Below are positions 41,375 through 53,400 of a stretch of 64,000 nt of DNA, in pieces (position 1 is the first letter of the stretch; every line of letters starts with the position of its first letter). The notes under the pieces were generated by a model that saw nothing but the letters and a program-made list of their open reading frames with translations, searched no databases and was not told where the DNA came from. Made by a program: the position numbers and the translations under genes. Source of the stretch: Zasmidium citrigriseum (taxonomy: Eukaryota > Ascomycota > Dothideomycetes > Mycosphaerellales > Mycosphaerellaceae); NCBI GenBank assembly GCA_002786025.1, contig NHNW01000004.1, forward strand, positions 806,001-870,000, given 5' to 3'.

Positions 41375-42390
41375 TCTGGATTGTCTTGTTGTTTTTTGGC
41401 TGAGGTCTTGGAGACTGCCTTACCTTCTGTGTAATATAACTTATTGATCAGTTCAGCTATGGCTGTGGCGTCATAGTCGTATTCGCTCTTTGGTCTTGCT
41501 CTGCACCGGCGAATTCATTGGGATTTGATTGGACTTGATGGCTGGCCAGTCAATGTGAGGCGCAGTTCGGCTTGCTGCGCCTTGGCGGCGAAGGATTTCT
41601 ACCTGCAGACACTTCAACATTATTCTCTCGTACTGATATACAATGACTGGTCGTCCTGTTCCTAGCTTTGAGATGGATCCATTTCATAGCCTAGGGTTGC
41701 CTCATTTGCTTCACACGATGGAAGGGCATGTCGTCTGATGTCCTGCAGGCCATTTCCGAGGAGCCGTGGGCAGTCCCTCCTTTTCCATAAAGAGCGCCGA
41801 ATTTGCGAGCTCCGAACACAGATTCCATCTCAAATGACCGGACGGCCTACTTATTCCTAGGTCTAAGCTGAATTCTTTCCATCGCATGAGATTGCCTCAG
41901 CTGTCTTGCGCGATGAAGGGAGTCGTCATTTGATGGATTTTCAGGCAGCGACTGAGGGCAGACTGCAATGCCCGCTCTGCGCACGGCGACCGAAAACGAC
42001 AATTCAATCTGAATGCCGCTTCGTCACTTCGTCGGAGATCCGTTCCTTGCGACGTGAGGTGGACAACGCGATATCTTTGAGTTTGATGTCGTCGCGACGA
42101 AGTCCTGGCCTGAAGAAAACTTTGTTTGGGAGAACGGCAGGAGCGAAACTTGCTGAACCCCCAGGGACGCTTACGTGGAGTCGATATGTACTCGACCAAC
42201 ATCGGCCCTGATGACATGCACGATTGAGTCCCGCAATGCGTGCAGACTAATGCCTTGCTCACGAGTCAGCATGCCCTGGACAAGGATGGCCAGACGTATG
42301 TACCGGCATGTAGGGGACGATGGTTTAATACGTCAGGAGAGCATTAAAGACTAACCCTTGGTACTTCTACCTCGATGGAACGACACCCTC
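41375..42390. other. Intergenic containing a diverged direct repeat
   Basis: About 1 kb. It holds the duplicated segment listed separately. No zinc-cluster exon for the downstream regulator-like gene was found here. Confidence 0.45.
41643..41938 (+). repeat. Diverged direct repeat, two copies of about 100 bp
   Basis: Copy 1 at 41643-41745 and copy 2 at 41835-41938 share blocks in the same order: ATGACNGGNCGNCCT, TTCCTAG, CAT-GC, TTGCCTCA, CGATG and a TCTGATG/TTTGATG end. Offset is about 192 bp. Copy 1 could encode MTGRPVPSFEMDPFHSLG before a stop; copy 2 has stops. Confidence 0.55.
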
Positions 42391-43585
42391 ATGGAACGCT
42401 TGACATACCATCAATCACGTCCTCCGATGGGCACCGATATGAGCTTGGATAAGCCGGTACCCTCGCTCACGAGAGCCACAGTCACAGTTGCTCCCGGAGC
42501 AGGAACGATACCGGCTGAATCCCAGCGGCCCGTCTACGACAGCCCAGATGGACAAACGCTGATGGAACTTCAACGACGAACTCGGATGTACGCCGATATG
42601 GTGGAGCAAATTGGACGACGGCAAAACGAAATCGACAAATTATTACAGCACTCTTCCCGCAAATCATCCGAGTACCCGGTCAGAACGTGGCCGCCGGGGT
42701 CTCAGCAATCGCAGATGCATTGGCAGCAGCTGTTCAAGCCGGTGGTCAACGTTGGTGGTACCCATGAAGGCTGCGCGAAGAATAGATCCTCTGAAATGCT
42801 CGAGGCATCAGTACCTGAGCTATTGCGGCCGTCCTGGCAGCCGGAATGCCTAGGCGATCAACCGTGGGTCGACGCTGCCATGTACAATTGTAAGTACAGC
42901 GGATGGGGACGTGGAAGGGTGCAATGGCATTAACAGTTCGACTTCTTAGACTTTGCATACGATTGCCCCAAATTCTGGTCCATGGTGAGAATGGACCGCC
43001 AAGTTGGCATCGGGCCAGACGTGTTCATCGCCTGGTATGTTGAACATTCGCCCCTCAGCTAGCTCACCATTGTTGAGATTGTACAGGATGCGCTATCATG
43101 CCATGACCGATCCTGCCATGTACTGCGTCCAAGCCGTGAACGCGGCCCTCAACGCTCTACATCCGGGCTCTCTGAGCTTCAAGAGGATCACCTGGCTCAA
43201 ACTCCAGGCGATTCGCGAGATCAACCACGCGCTCTCAGGCCCGACATTTAGTACCAGCATTCTGCTCGCCGTGCTCTTCTTCGCGTGCTACGAAGCCTGG
43301 AGCGGATGCATCGACGTGGCGAGGAACGTCCATGTCCCCGGACTACGACGGATGGTGGAGGTCAAAGGGGGCGAGCGAGCGGTGATGAAAGACGTGCATT
43401 TGTTCATGATGCCGCAGATTCGGTGGCTGGCGGAGAGTTTGACGGAGATCACCGGGACGGAACCTATGTTTGGGCCTTCGACGGTGATGAGAGATCTCGT
43501 TGCAGACTGGACGGAGATGAAAAGCGGTGGTGGGCTGTGGTTCAACGAGTGGGAACAGTCAGCTTTTGGGAAGAAACAGCGTTGA
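42391..43585 (+). CDS. Fungal transcription-factor-like protein lacking a zinc cluster
   Basis: Exons 42391..42889, 42950..43034 and 43087..43585 give 360 aa; introns are 60 and 52 nt (GTAAGT, GTATGT). Joins read MYN-YFAYDCPKFW and FIAW-MRYHAMTDPAMYC. The C-terminal 200 residues (LSFKRITWLKLQAIREINHA, LLAVLFFACYEAWSG, VPGLRRMVEVKGG) resemble the regulatory 'fungal transcription factor domain' found downstream of Zn2Cys6 DNA-binding domains. No C-x2-C-x6-C cluster exists in the N-terminal part, which is instead Pro/Arg/Gln-rich with a short helical stretch (MELQRRTRMYADMVEQIGRR). It may be a cofactor-like paralogue, a truncated gene, or have a distant unrecognised first exon. Confidence 0.65.
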
Positions 43586-44188
43586 GAGGGGACTGTCTTC
43601 GGCTCTGGCTTTGTTCCAAGGACGACATGTCTCTGAATTCAAACAGAACCGTCTGCTCACTCGACCTCGACGACCGGTATTGCTGAGGGCACAAAGAGGT
43701 GATTCAGTATGTGCTATAGGTCTTGGGCTCAGGGAAGGGGAAGCCTCAGTCGCGATCTTGGTTCAGCAGGGCGTAGGTCTGAGAGACTGTTCGGCAGAAT
43801 TCGAAAGATAGTTCGAAGTCATGACACTTGAGACATGGCCAAATGCGAGAGGCGTGGTACAGTCAAAGACTTGGTCCGGCAGACGAGTTATGCGATTCGC
43901 AGTGTGGCGAAAGGCTGCATGTCGGATGGTCTCAAGAAGCTCGATGAGATGGTTCGGATCAGATCGAGGTTGTGACTTACTAGCGCAAGACAGGTCTTGT
44001 CCACCTCAGACTGCTCATAGCTGGAGCATCGAGTCTTCCAGTTAAAAGGCCATGGTATCTCCAACATGAGATCTACAATCCCTTCACACCCACTCCCAAC
44101 TTGTCATCGCTGGTCGAAGACAAGCAAGCACTCAAAGCCCCTGAAAAACACTCCCAACGACAGCACCTTCCGGCCGCACCAAAACACC
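43586..44188. other. Intergenic, no feature seen
   Basis: About 600 bp; no supported gene. Confidence 0.5.
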
Positions 44189-45475
44189 ATGGCAGACAAC
44201 ACCCCTACTTCCTTCCAGTGCTCCGCATGTCTCGACTACCACAACACCACTCCCGTCCAAGTCGGCGGCGACCCCTACTGCGAAGACTGCTTCCGCAGCG
44301 GCATCGTTCCTCAGTTCCACGCCGCCCTTCGATCAGAGACCGACTATCCCGTCCGAATTGGCTCTACTATTTTGAATATTGACGATTTCGCCCGCTTCTT
44401 CACGCCGGAGTTCCTTGCACAGTGGCGGACGAGGACGGCGGAGTACGAGACTCCTGTGAGACAGCGGGTGTATTGTAATCAAGCTATCCCGGGTCCTTCT
44501 GAGCATGACCAGCGTCGACACTGTGGCAATTTTCTTGGACGCAGGCCTCGGGAAGGAGATGCATCGCAGTTCATGCATTGCCGTGCATGCGGTGGACGGA
44601 CCTGTGGCCGTTGCCGTCTCCCTCTGCCTGCGATGACACTGAGACAGGCACACAGGAGACACAGATGTCCCCCAGAAGAGGATGATGATGCTGCATTCGC
44701 GGACATGGAACGCGGCGTTGACTACCAGGTCTGTCCCCATCCCGACTGCCAGGCCCGAGTGCAGTTGCGAGATGGTTGCAATGCGGTTCGTTGTAAGTGA
44801 CCTCCCCACAACCCCAAGTCATATAGTGACGATAGCTGACACTCACTGCTTTCAGGTCTTTATTGCCGGACGCCCTTCTGTTACATCTGCGGTGAACAAG
44901 CCATCTCTTACTCCGGCCATTGGAATGTAGGCCAGCCCTGCCCTCGTTTCGGCCGCCGCGGTGATCCACACGCAATCCACGACCCCAACTTGCCTCCCCA
45001 AGCCGAGGACGAATTCCTCGCAATCCACGAGTGGCTCGCCTTCACAGCCAACGCAATCGGGCAAGCAGTAGAGTACACTCTCGGCTCGCCAGCCGGTCGC
45101 CTCCTCGTCGCCGACACCGCGCGTCTCGAACGCATGCACCATCTCGCCGCCGCTCGAGCAGAACTCGAAACTCGCCTTCCTGTGATTCGTCAACTGCGCG
45201 TCATCTGGGAAATCACCAGGCTGCTGTCTGACAATCTGCCTCTCTACGTGGACCAGCTGATCGAATTGCCACCGGGAGTTCCACGACCAAACCCGCGCTC
45301 TCGACCTGACGTGATTCGTGATATCCAGCGGATCCAGTACTTGGCGGACAGGATCACTCCAGAGACGTTCGCAGACTTCCCAGACTTGCGCTTGATCTTG
45401 CGGACGTTTTGGCTGGCTTTGCGGGGCGCACACGATATCGTGGCGATGCGTGAGGCAATGAATCCAGACCAGTAG
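44189..45475 (+). CDS. RING/IBR (RBR)-like E3 ubiquitin ligase candidate, copy 1
   Basis: Exons 44189..44792 and 44856..45475 give 407 aa; the 63-nt intron (GTAAGT donor, CTGAC branch) joins NAVRC to LYCRTPFCYICGEQ. Cysteine modules in order: an N-terminal CSACLDYHNTTPVQV..YCEDCF pair; a central VYCNQ...HCGNFLG...HCRACGGRTCGRC region; and CPHPDCQARVQLRDGCNAVRC followed by CYICG and SGHW, the RBR-type IBR/RING2 pattern in which the Cys after GCN can carry ubiquitin. The C-terminal 170 residues are helical and lack cysteines. Ligase activity is inferred. A related gene lies at 58790-59710. Confidence 0.72.
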
Positions 45476-46226
45476 CTCCCCTGAGGAAACAAGCCTTAGT
45501 GATTCTTTTTGAGTGTTGAGGACTCGGCCGGATCGCATCTACCAGCTGGCGTCAGACGCACCTCTAGCCGTCCGCCCTGTTTCTGGACTTGCACACGGTG
45601 CTGGACACCTCCTGGCTAGCGTGAAGGGGGTCGTTCTGTCGAGGCGCGCGTCCAGTGAGGTAGCAGTCGCGCAGGAGCCTTGCGGGGTGGTTGAGTGGGT
45701 GGTGCTTGGGAACTTCGAGAAGAGGCTGGCCTTTGATCTCCAACGGGGGCTGTGTCCATTGCATCGTTTTTGTTTCCGCGCATGAATTGTGGTAGGAGTC
45801 TCTAGGCCGAAGGGCGAAGGTAATGCACGGATGTAGACGGAAAGAGTGGTAGATGGTTAATAGACTGGATAAATCGGTACCTGGCTTCGTTGCTCGTGAA
45901 GATCTGCTTCTCAGTCAACCGCATTCTGAGACCGTAGAATATCGAATTTGCCTAAGCGGGGCCGGTGCAAAATGCTTCTCTCCTCAACAGAAGAGTCGGC
46001 TACTTTCAAGATCTTCTTTCGTTCTCAATACGTATGCATCTAATAAATCCCCCATTCCCTTCCCTCATCGCTAACACAAAGCACGCCCCGATGCCATGCC
46101 AGCTTTAGGCCACATCCCTCATACAGCCGGCCTCCAGCTGGGACAGGCGTCGCTTTTCACTTTCCTTTAACGCTCCGGACGCCTTGCATCTTCCATTCAT
46201 CATGCTCTATCCTGCTGCGTCTACTT
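45476..46226. other. Intergenic, no feature seen
   Basis: 750 bp between converging genes; no supported frame or repeat. Confidence 0.5.
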
Positions 46227-49213
46227 TCAAGACATCTCTCCAATCTTGCTGAGGCCCTTGAGGGAGCCTAAGCTGAGCGCCAGGCCTTGCGATCGGCTTC
46301 GTATCCGCATGAAACCTGTGACTGGGCCCTTGTCTCCTTCCTTTTCGACGCTCAAGTTCGCGAGGGCGTCCTCACCTATGTAAAGTCAGTAAAATGATCA
46401 GTGGTAGAGTATCAGATGTTTCAGCTTACCGAATACGCTCCGGGCGTAGAGGTTGGCACTCAAGAACTGGCAGTCGCCCTCCAAGCTTGCTTCGGGTGTG
46501 AGGCAGCTCATGTTCGTCACCTTCATTAATCGTTGCAAGAAGTCTCGCAGACCCTTGCCTTCGGGCATCTTGGTGTTGATGTTCACCTTGTTCTCCCATT
46601 CGAATTCGGTCCACATCGTTCGGAATTGAGTCTCGGTGCACTGCGCGGGCTGTATGTAGTCCATTATGTCAACGTGCACGTCATTGAGGATGACAACGTG
46701 CGATTCTGTTGAAGAGGCGCCGTCGTATACAACGTTGCCGAAGATGACACCGGTATCCGTTGACGATACCTTGATGGTGGCCTGAACATTTAGGAAGTCC
46801 AGAGCTGGAAGGTTCTGGGTCGTTGGTCTTTCCACGACCTTGAGGTCGCCCAGGGTAGCGAATTCCACGGACAAGTTCTGGAGGGTTTCTCGAGTCTGGT
46901 TGACGAGGAGAACATCCAGGATGATATCGAACTGATGGACCTGCACATACGCTTCGGCGTACACAGGATCCGAAAAGCCAGTGAGCTGGACAACGTGGCT
47001 GAGCTTGGATGTCAGGTTCTCGGTGGTTGCATCGCCTCCGGTAGCCTTCTCGAGGTCAATCTCTGCCTCCTCTGCGCCGTCGATGTTCTTCTTGCTGAGT
47101 TGCCGTATCGACACGACATCGTCAACTTGGATGGCGTTCTTGGACTTGAGAAGCGCGTCCTTCTCAGCGCGCTTCTTCTCCTCAACCTGCACCATATCGC
47201 GGAAAGCTTTCCTGGTGTCATCAAGGAATGCAGTCTCGAGCTCCTTCTTCTGTGCAAATTCTGCCAGAGATCGAACGCAAGACATGATTCTGTCGACAGA
47301 ATCCTCGTCGATAGGTGCTTTGACAAACTGCGACTGCCCAGCACGAATGATCGAAATCATGATGAGCATGGCCTCGGCGCGCAAGGCGTTTGTCCGTGCA
47401 GTGTCGGTAGAGATTTCGGAATGGCGCATGACAAGCTTGGTGAGGGTAGAAGAAAGGACGGTAGCCAGGAAGAAGTCGCCATCGAGGATAAGCTGTCGCA
47501 ACGGGGGCTTCTGGGCAGCCTTGACAGCGTCGAGCTTGGCCTTCGCTGAAGACTGACTCGTAAGCGCGCTCTCTGTAGCATAGGTGCCGTCTGCCAGGAC
47601 CTTGCGGGATCCAGATGGCGCGGATGGTTTGGGATGGCCGTTGACCTGCTCGTTAAGCTCAGGTTCGCCATCGGGTTGCTCCTCCAGCAGTCGAGCTTCA
47701 GACGCAACGATAGGAATCTCGCCCAAGCTGGCCCGAATCCTCTTCCATGCCTCTCTAATGTCGTTAAGCTCCAGCGAGTACTCTCCAATGATCCATAGGC
47801 TTCCCCTATACACCTTTCCGGCACGAACTTCGCTGAGCGTTGAGACAAGCCTCTCGACAATCGGGCTTCGCATCTTGGGGAAGCGCTCGACAACCTCCTT
47901 CACGAATGAAATGACGTCCACCGCTGAGGAGTTGTTGAAGTCGGAGATAAAGTCCATGAGCAGACCAACCACGCTCTCAGCAATCTCGGAGAATCTGATG
48001 GCGCATTGATGGATGGAGTGGATCAGGAGTGACCTGTACTCGTTGTTCTTCTCGTACTGTTCGTCAACAGTCTTCGCAAGCTCCTTCTTGAGTAGCATGA
48101 CCACCTCTTCGACGTTCTTACTCGAAACCATGTCCATCGCCAGCTCCAAAGCTTTTCTCCTGACGTCCAAATCAGGGCTGGACAGAACTCGCAAAATCTC
48201 CATGGTCAGGTCATCCAGAATACCTTCGTTGGCTTTCCTGAGTGTGTTGACTCTTTCCAGCACGATGAGCTTCACATTGTTGTCCGACTCTTTAATCGCA
48301 AGTTCGATGAACTTGGCCGCTGCGGCCTTGACCGCAACTGGATTGTTGGTGAGAGCAGTGAGAGATGACGCTGCCTCGTACACCACAGTTGAGTCCTTCG
48401 CTTCAAGGAGATCGAAGATGAGCCGCAGGTATCGTGCCTTGTTCTGCTGGTTTGTGATGGCGTCCTTGCGAATAAACTCCAGCTCTACCAACTGCAATAG
48501 CTCGCTCGAATTGGGGATGCCCTCGAACACACCGCTCAGGTACTCCAACGCCTTTTCATGGCTAATGCTGAGCAGAGCAGCAAAGGCATTTCGCTTGCAA
48601 GTGTTGTCACTTTCGCCCTCGAGGAAGTTCTGGATGAGCTCTGGCGCATCAGGCATGAGAGCCTCGGAGTGCTGGAAGATTGAGGCAATGGCGAAGACGG
48701 CATTCTTGCGGACGTATGAATGTCTGTGTTCGAGACATGCTCTGGCTGGGGCAAGAAGTGGTTCGATGAGTTCGGGTTCTCGGAGCTTGCAGAGGAAACG
48801 AAGAGTGTTGCCGCGAATGTATTCGTTGGGGTGTTGCAGGTCCATTCGAATACCGTTGCTATACCAGGTCAGCATGTTCCTACTATCCATTGACACTTAC
48901 TACCATACCAGACAAGAATCATCTCTTGCTTGAGCTTGCCATTGGAGTCCAGCTTGGGACATATTTCGTAGTAGAGGTATAGCAGCTTCTTGAGCGGCTT
49001 GCTCTTGGACGGCATGACGAATCGGATGATGTGCATGAGCAGCTGGGGCATTGGATCGCCATTGAGCATTACTGTGAGGATGCGCTTCATGGTCTCCTGC
49101 TTGCTCTCGTCCGTCCCTTTCTCCAGCTGGTTGCGCAGGTCCTGCAGCGAGGGCTGGTCGGCGGTGTTGTCCATGTGCACCAAGCTGTACGCATTTTCCA
49201 GAAAGGTCGCCAT
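46227..49213 (-). CDS. SEC26: Coatomer subunit beta (beta-COP)
   Basis: Exons 49213..48909, 48858..46430 and 46375..46227 give 960 aa, close to yeast Sec26; introns are 50 and 54 nt (GTATGG, GTAAGC). Joins read [22 protein letters not shown] and [19 protein letters not shown]. The N-terminal two thirds is an adaptin-like alpha-solenoid of HEAT-type helices ([32 protein letters not shown]); a Ser/Pro/Ala linker near residue 500 separates it from the C-terminal appendage-like domain ending [20 protein letters not shown]. Beta-COP is an essential part of the COPI coat for Golgi-to-ER and intra-Golgi retrograde transport. The 149-nt last exon is clearly homologous. Confidence 0.95.
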
Positions 49214-49646
49214 GATGGGCGAGGATCAATTGGGTAGTTGGCAGAGGGCCGTGTCTTCCTCGCAGGCTGGGATTATTATTGAGAAGCCAACCCTCTCCGA
49301 CTTGCCCTTTGCTCCTGACACGTGGGGACTCTGTGGGTTTCCGCCAGACTCGGTGGCGCGGGGGTAGGGGTTGCGGTCGCAGGCGGCGGAGAGGAAGATG
49401 GCGGTGGCGGAGTAGAATGGGGTAGTAGCGGCGGAGTGTTGCGGTCGACGTTGCGGGTCCCTTGGTGGAAGTGCTCGCAGCGAATGTGTCCTCACTGCTG
49501 GTCCTCCGCATCAGCAGCTCGAAATTCCGCGCTAGGCACCATTTCAGGCACCCAAAATTGCTTGGCTCTGCACCTCCGTCTCGCCTTCACATGAACCATC
49601 TCTCCCTCAATCGCGACATCCAAACAAGTTGACCAACACCGCCATC
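49214..49646. promoter_or_regulatory. Divergent promoter, SEC26 / MAGO
   Basis: 433 bp between head-to-head starts of two conserved genes, so shared regulation is likely. No specific site assigned. Confidence 0.5.
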
Positions 49647-50509
49647 ATGTCTGGATCAGCAGAGCCCTTTTATCTGCGCTACTAGTAAGTCTCGGCACGC
49701 CGTCCACGACATAAGTTCGGCCGCAAAATCCATGCAGCCGCCGGAATGCCACTTGGGCGAGGGCGGCGTTCGCAAGACCAATATACTAATGGCTTTGCAG
49801 CTCGGGTCACTCTGGACGATTCGGTCACGAGTTCTTGGGTACGGCAGCCGAAGATATAGCAAGAACCGGACAGTTTCTCACGACTTCTCAGAATTCGACT
49901 TCCGCGTGGTCGGCGACGGACGTTCCGCCATTGCACGTTACGCGAACAACTCCAATTACAGGAATGACTCGCTCATTCGGAAAGAAAGTGAGTTCGGAGT
50001 CCTGCATCTTACCTTAAGCGCAAACGCTAATGGATTCAGTGTGCGTGAGCGCTCTCATGGTGCAAGAAATCAAGCGCATCATCAAGGACAGCGAAATCAT
50101 CAAGTACGAAAACGCCCCATACGGGTTTGAGAATCGACATTGTCTGACTGACTACTTCCAGGGAAGATGATACGAAGTGGCCGCAGAAGAACAAGGACGG
50201 TAGACAGGAGCTCGAGATCCGACTTGGTAGCGAACACATCTCCTTTGAGGTCAGTCCAGCCTTCCTGCTCATCTGCGGCATCCTGATAGTCATTATTTGC
50301 TAACGCTTCTCACAACAGACTGCCAAGATTGGCTCGCTGGTCGACGTGAACGAGTCGGAAGATCCAGAGGGCCTTCGTGTCTTCTACTACCTCGTACAAG
50401 ATCTCAAGGCGCTTGTGTTTTCGCTCATCTCCCTGCACTTCAAGGTACGACCAAACGTCTTGACTTGTGCGGCCCAGCTGATTGAGAAACACAGATCAAG
50501 CCAATCTGA
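49647..50509 (+). CDS. Mago nashi, exon-junction-complex core protein
   Basis: Seven exons: 49647..49684, 49801..49838, 49892..49987, 50040..50103, 50162..50249, 50319..50444 and 50495..50509, giving 154 aa. Introns are 116, 53, 52, 58, 69 and 50 nt. Every join restores the nearly invariant family sequence: [80 protein letters not shown], then [20 protein letters not shown] and the terminal IKPI. Mago dimerises with Y14 in the exon junction complex deposited on spliced mRNA. Such high intron density in a 154-aa splicing-linked gene contrasts with its mostly one- to three-exon neighbours. Confidence 0.96.
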
Positions 50510-50941
50510 GCGATTGCAGTCGACGCGATCAACATGCAGGGTGAGACGATACGGTAGCATACGGCACCTTTGATGATACCCACGCCAGAAGATTGAGAGG
50601 ATGCATGAACCGTACGATGTCAGGAAAGAAGGCCGACCAGTGGCATGTTGCTGTGCCAAGCATGAGCACGTGCTTCGCGGCCAGGGGTTTCGCGGGTGGA
50701 TGGACCGAGCGGGCTTTCTCAGGGCTCGACCTCGACTTCGGCTTCAGTTGACACCAGCGAGACCGCCATCGTGAGACGTCATCAACCAATTCACCACCCA
50801 CCAACCACACACCACTTCCATTGATCCAGATTCTTGCTACGTGCGGGCGCGACTTCGTCTTTTGTTTCGCCGTGTACAATATTCCACCTGTAATGCTTTC
50901 ATAATCCCGCACGCTGCGCCAACGTCACGCGAGTACTGGAG
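50510..50941. other. Intergenic, no feature seen
   Basis: 432 bp between two plus-strand genes; presumed GID4 promoter. Confidence 0.5.
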
Positions 50942-52090
50942 ATGCCGACTCCAAGTGAAGATACCCATCCGGCCGCGCCTGTTGACTTTACCGTCGCGGA
51001 ACACAACTCTTTCGCCAGTTGTCCACCAGAAGAACGTCGCGAACACCATGCGCCGCGCGAAGAGCGAGTAGACCAGACGAATCAGCTACCATCGCCATCA
51101 TCAGCTGAGATCAGTAGTGACAGTCCAGAGGGAGTTGAGCGCGCCACACAGCATTCAACCGCAGAAAGAGATGGCAGAATGGATGTAGAAGACGCGGAGA
51201 GACCAAGAAATCATCACGGAAAAGGCGAGCACATTGAAGATGCTGGGATCTGCATGGAGCCACCTAGTCCTGTGGGATCTCCAGATGCACCAAGCGACAG
51301 CGATGCGCGGCTCGCACAATCATTAGCGCAGTCCATGTCGACTGCGGCAATATCGCCAGGGACACCGCCGCCGCAATATCTACATTTTCCAGAGCTAGAC
51401 ATGAATCGGGTAGGTACAAAGCAGGAGACCAGCGATCAACATGCTGATTTAACGGTGCTAGCATGTAACGCCGACATCAACAACATCGTTTCTGCGTCCA
51501 GGAAGTCGATTTCGAGGCACACAACAATCAGATCGCCAAGTATATGACGTCCAAGTCGAGCTGAAGGACGTGAACCTTGCGGAGTCGTTTCTCTGTGGCT
51601 ACTTGCGCATACAAGGTATGTCAATGCATCATCAAGTAAGGATCATCACCAACACATACATTCAGGTCTCACCGACGACCACCCAACCCTCACGACCTTC
51701 TTCGAAGGCGAAGTCATCGGCCCCAAGTACCTTTTCAAAACCACACACCCATCCTGGGGAAGCAGCGAGAAAGTCGATCTTCAACACTGGGCACGCTTCC
51801 CCGCCTGGCGACCACTCGCCAAATCTGCAAAATCACCCAACTTCACACTGAAGAACTACCAACAACGAGAACACCTATTCATGCGCTGGAAAGAATACTT
51901 CCTCGTCCCCGACCACCGCGTCAAGACAATCACAGGAGCAAGCTTCGAGGGCTTCTACTACATATGCTTCAACCAATGTTCGGGCAGCGTCAGCGGGATC
52001 TACTTCCACGCAAAGAGCGAGAAATACCAGCAGTTGGAGCTCCGACATGTTGAAGACAAGGGCTGCATACCGGCGGTTGAATTCCGGTGA
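50942..52090 (+). CDS. GID4: GID E3 ligase substrate receptor Gid4/Vid24
   Basis: Exons 50942..51413, 51502..51615 and 51666..52090 give 336 aa; introns are 88 and 50 nt (GTACAA, GTATGT). The first donor was chosen because it alone gives the family sequence MNRV-GSRFRGTQQSDRQVYDV. Residues 1-155 are an acidic/Ser/Pro-rich disordered extension. The Vid24 beta-barrel covers 158-336: VQVELKDVNLAESFLCGYLR, TTFFEGEVIG, KNYQQREHLFMRWKEYFLVP, ITGASFEGFYYICF and a final SGIYFHAKSEKYQQLEL. Gid4 binds N-terminal proline degrons of gluconeogenic enzymes and delivers them to the GID/CTLH ligase for degradation when glucose returns. Confidence 0.93.
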
Positions 52091-53400
52091 TGCTCAAACA
52101 TTTTGTTTCTTCGGCGACGGTTTTGATAGCGTTCAGGCGTATGATGGGATATGAGGTGCAGACACAGCATGCATTTGGGGCTTTTTCAACCGGAGCCAAT
52201 GCATCGGGATATGGGTTGGGGATGGTCTTCTTCTAGCTACGGGCGCTCGTTTTGAAGCGCCGAAAGGCCCAGGAATGTTTGTACATTGCGCTTGAAAGAG
52301 ACGTCACGTCTTCCGATACCCGCCATCTTTCACTCTATGACGATCGCACGGTTTAGTGAATGAACAATGTCTCCAAGGTAAGCGGCAGAATCTTCGCCTT
52401 CACGTGCTCACTCGAGATAGAGTTTGGCGCCTTTCCACAAATGGATCCTCACGGGAGCTTGCCCAACTCCAGCTCTTTCCGTCTCTTCTCCCATCACTCT
52501 TGCCTTCACTTCTACCATCTCCTGGCTTCACTCGACATCCATTCTGTCTTCATTTCAAGCCTCACTTCAGCCTTCACTTCCAATCCACAAACCCCGGAAT
52601 CCCGTCCCAATGTTTAGCCGGGGAATTGTGCGGGTTAGTCACGGATTCCCACAACGTGATCTCATCCAGACCCACCGGTTGACGACGCCTTTGCGGTGGC
52701 TGTGTGAACGACCACAACAACAATGAACGAGAAGCCGCGACTCAGGGGCTTGATGGTGCACTGCTGTCTCGCTGGCTTTGCTGCGAGGCGGTCTGCTGGT
52801 TCAATGATCTCCCACACAAGATGAAAGACTGTGCAGCGAGATGAGAGGACGACGCCTTCGACTTACGAGCTTTACGAGGGGATTGCATGTTCTTCAGAGA
52901 TCTCCAACGACCGCAAAACCGCTCGTGCTCCGTCATGCTCCGGCAGTGTCAACGCTTGTTCCGATCAAGCACCGAGTTTGGCAGCCAGTCGATTCGTCTT
53001 TGGCGTGTTTCAAGCTGCGTAAGGCTACGGGTACCTGAAGATCCTTCTTCGCCTTCCGGCACTACCACCACTACCACATTACCAGTTTGGGCACCGCGAA
53101 GCCTTTCCGCGCAATGCTATAGGCAGAGGAACTTGAGAACCAAATGTCCGGTCTCCACGCCCTTGACGACGCTCTCTCTGTGGACCTTCATTCCCTGCGA
53201 TTATGCTATTTTCGAAGCCATCGGACAGTGGTCAATGGGTTTGCGTTGCATTGTCATCATGAGAGACGATGTACGAATCTTTTCCGCGATCTTAAAGACC
53301 TCTTCCTACTACCCATTCCCCTCACTCCTTTCCCACCTTTTCACCCACCCTCTCGTTATTCTAGTCACTCTTTCAGACCCTTATTGTTTCCTTGTCTATT
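52091..53400. other. Intergenic, no gene seen
   Basis: 1.3 kb. Pyrimidine-rich near 52450-52560 and 53280-53390, the latter just upstream of the cell-wall gene start and likely its core promoter. No coding frame supported. Confidence 0.5.

Noticed and set aside
46935..48933. Long plus-strand frames inside the beta-COP gene
   Set aside because: Shadow frames of a highly conserved gene on the other strand.
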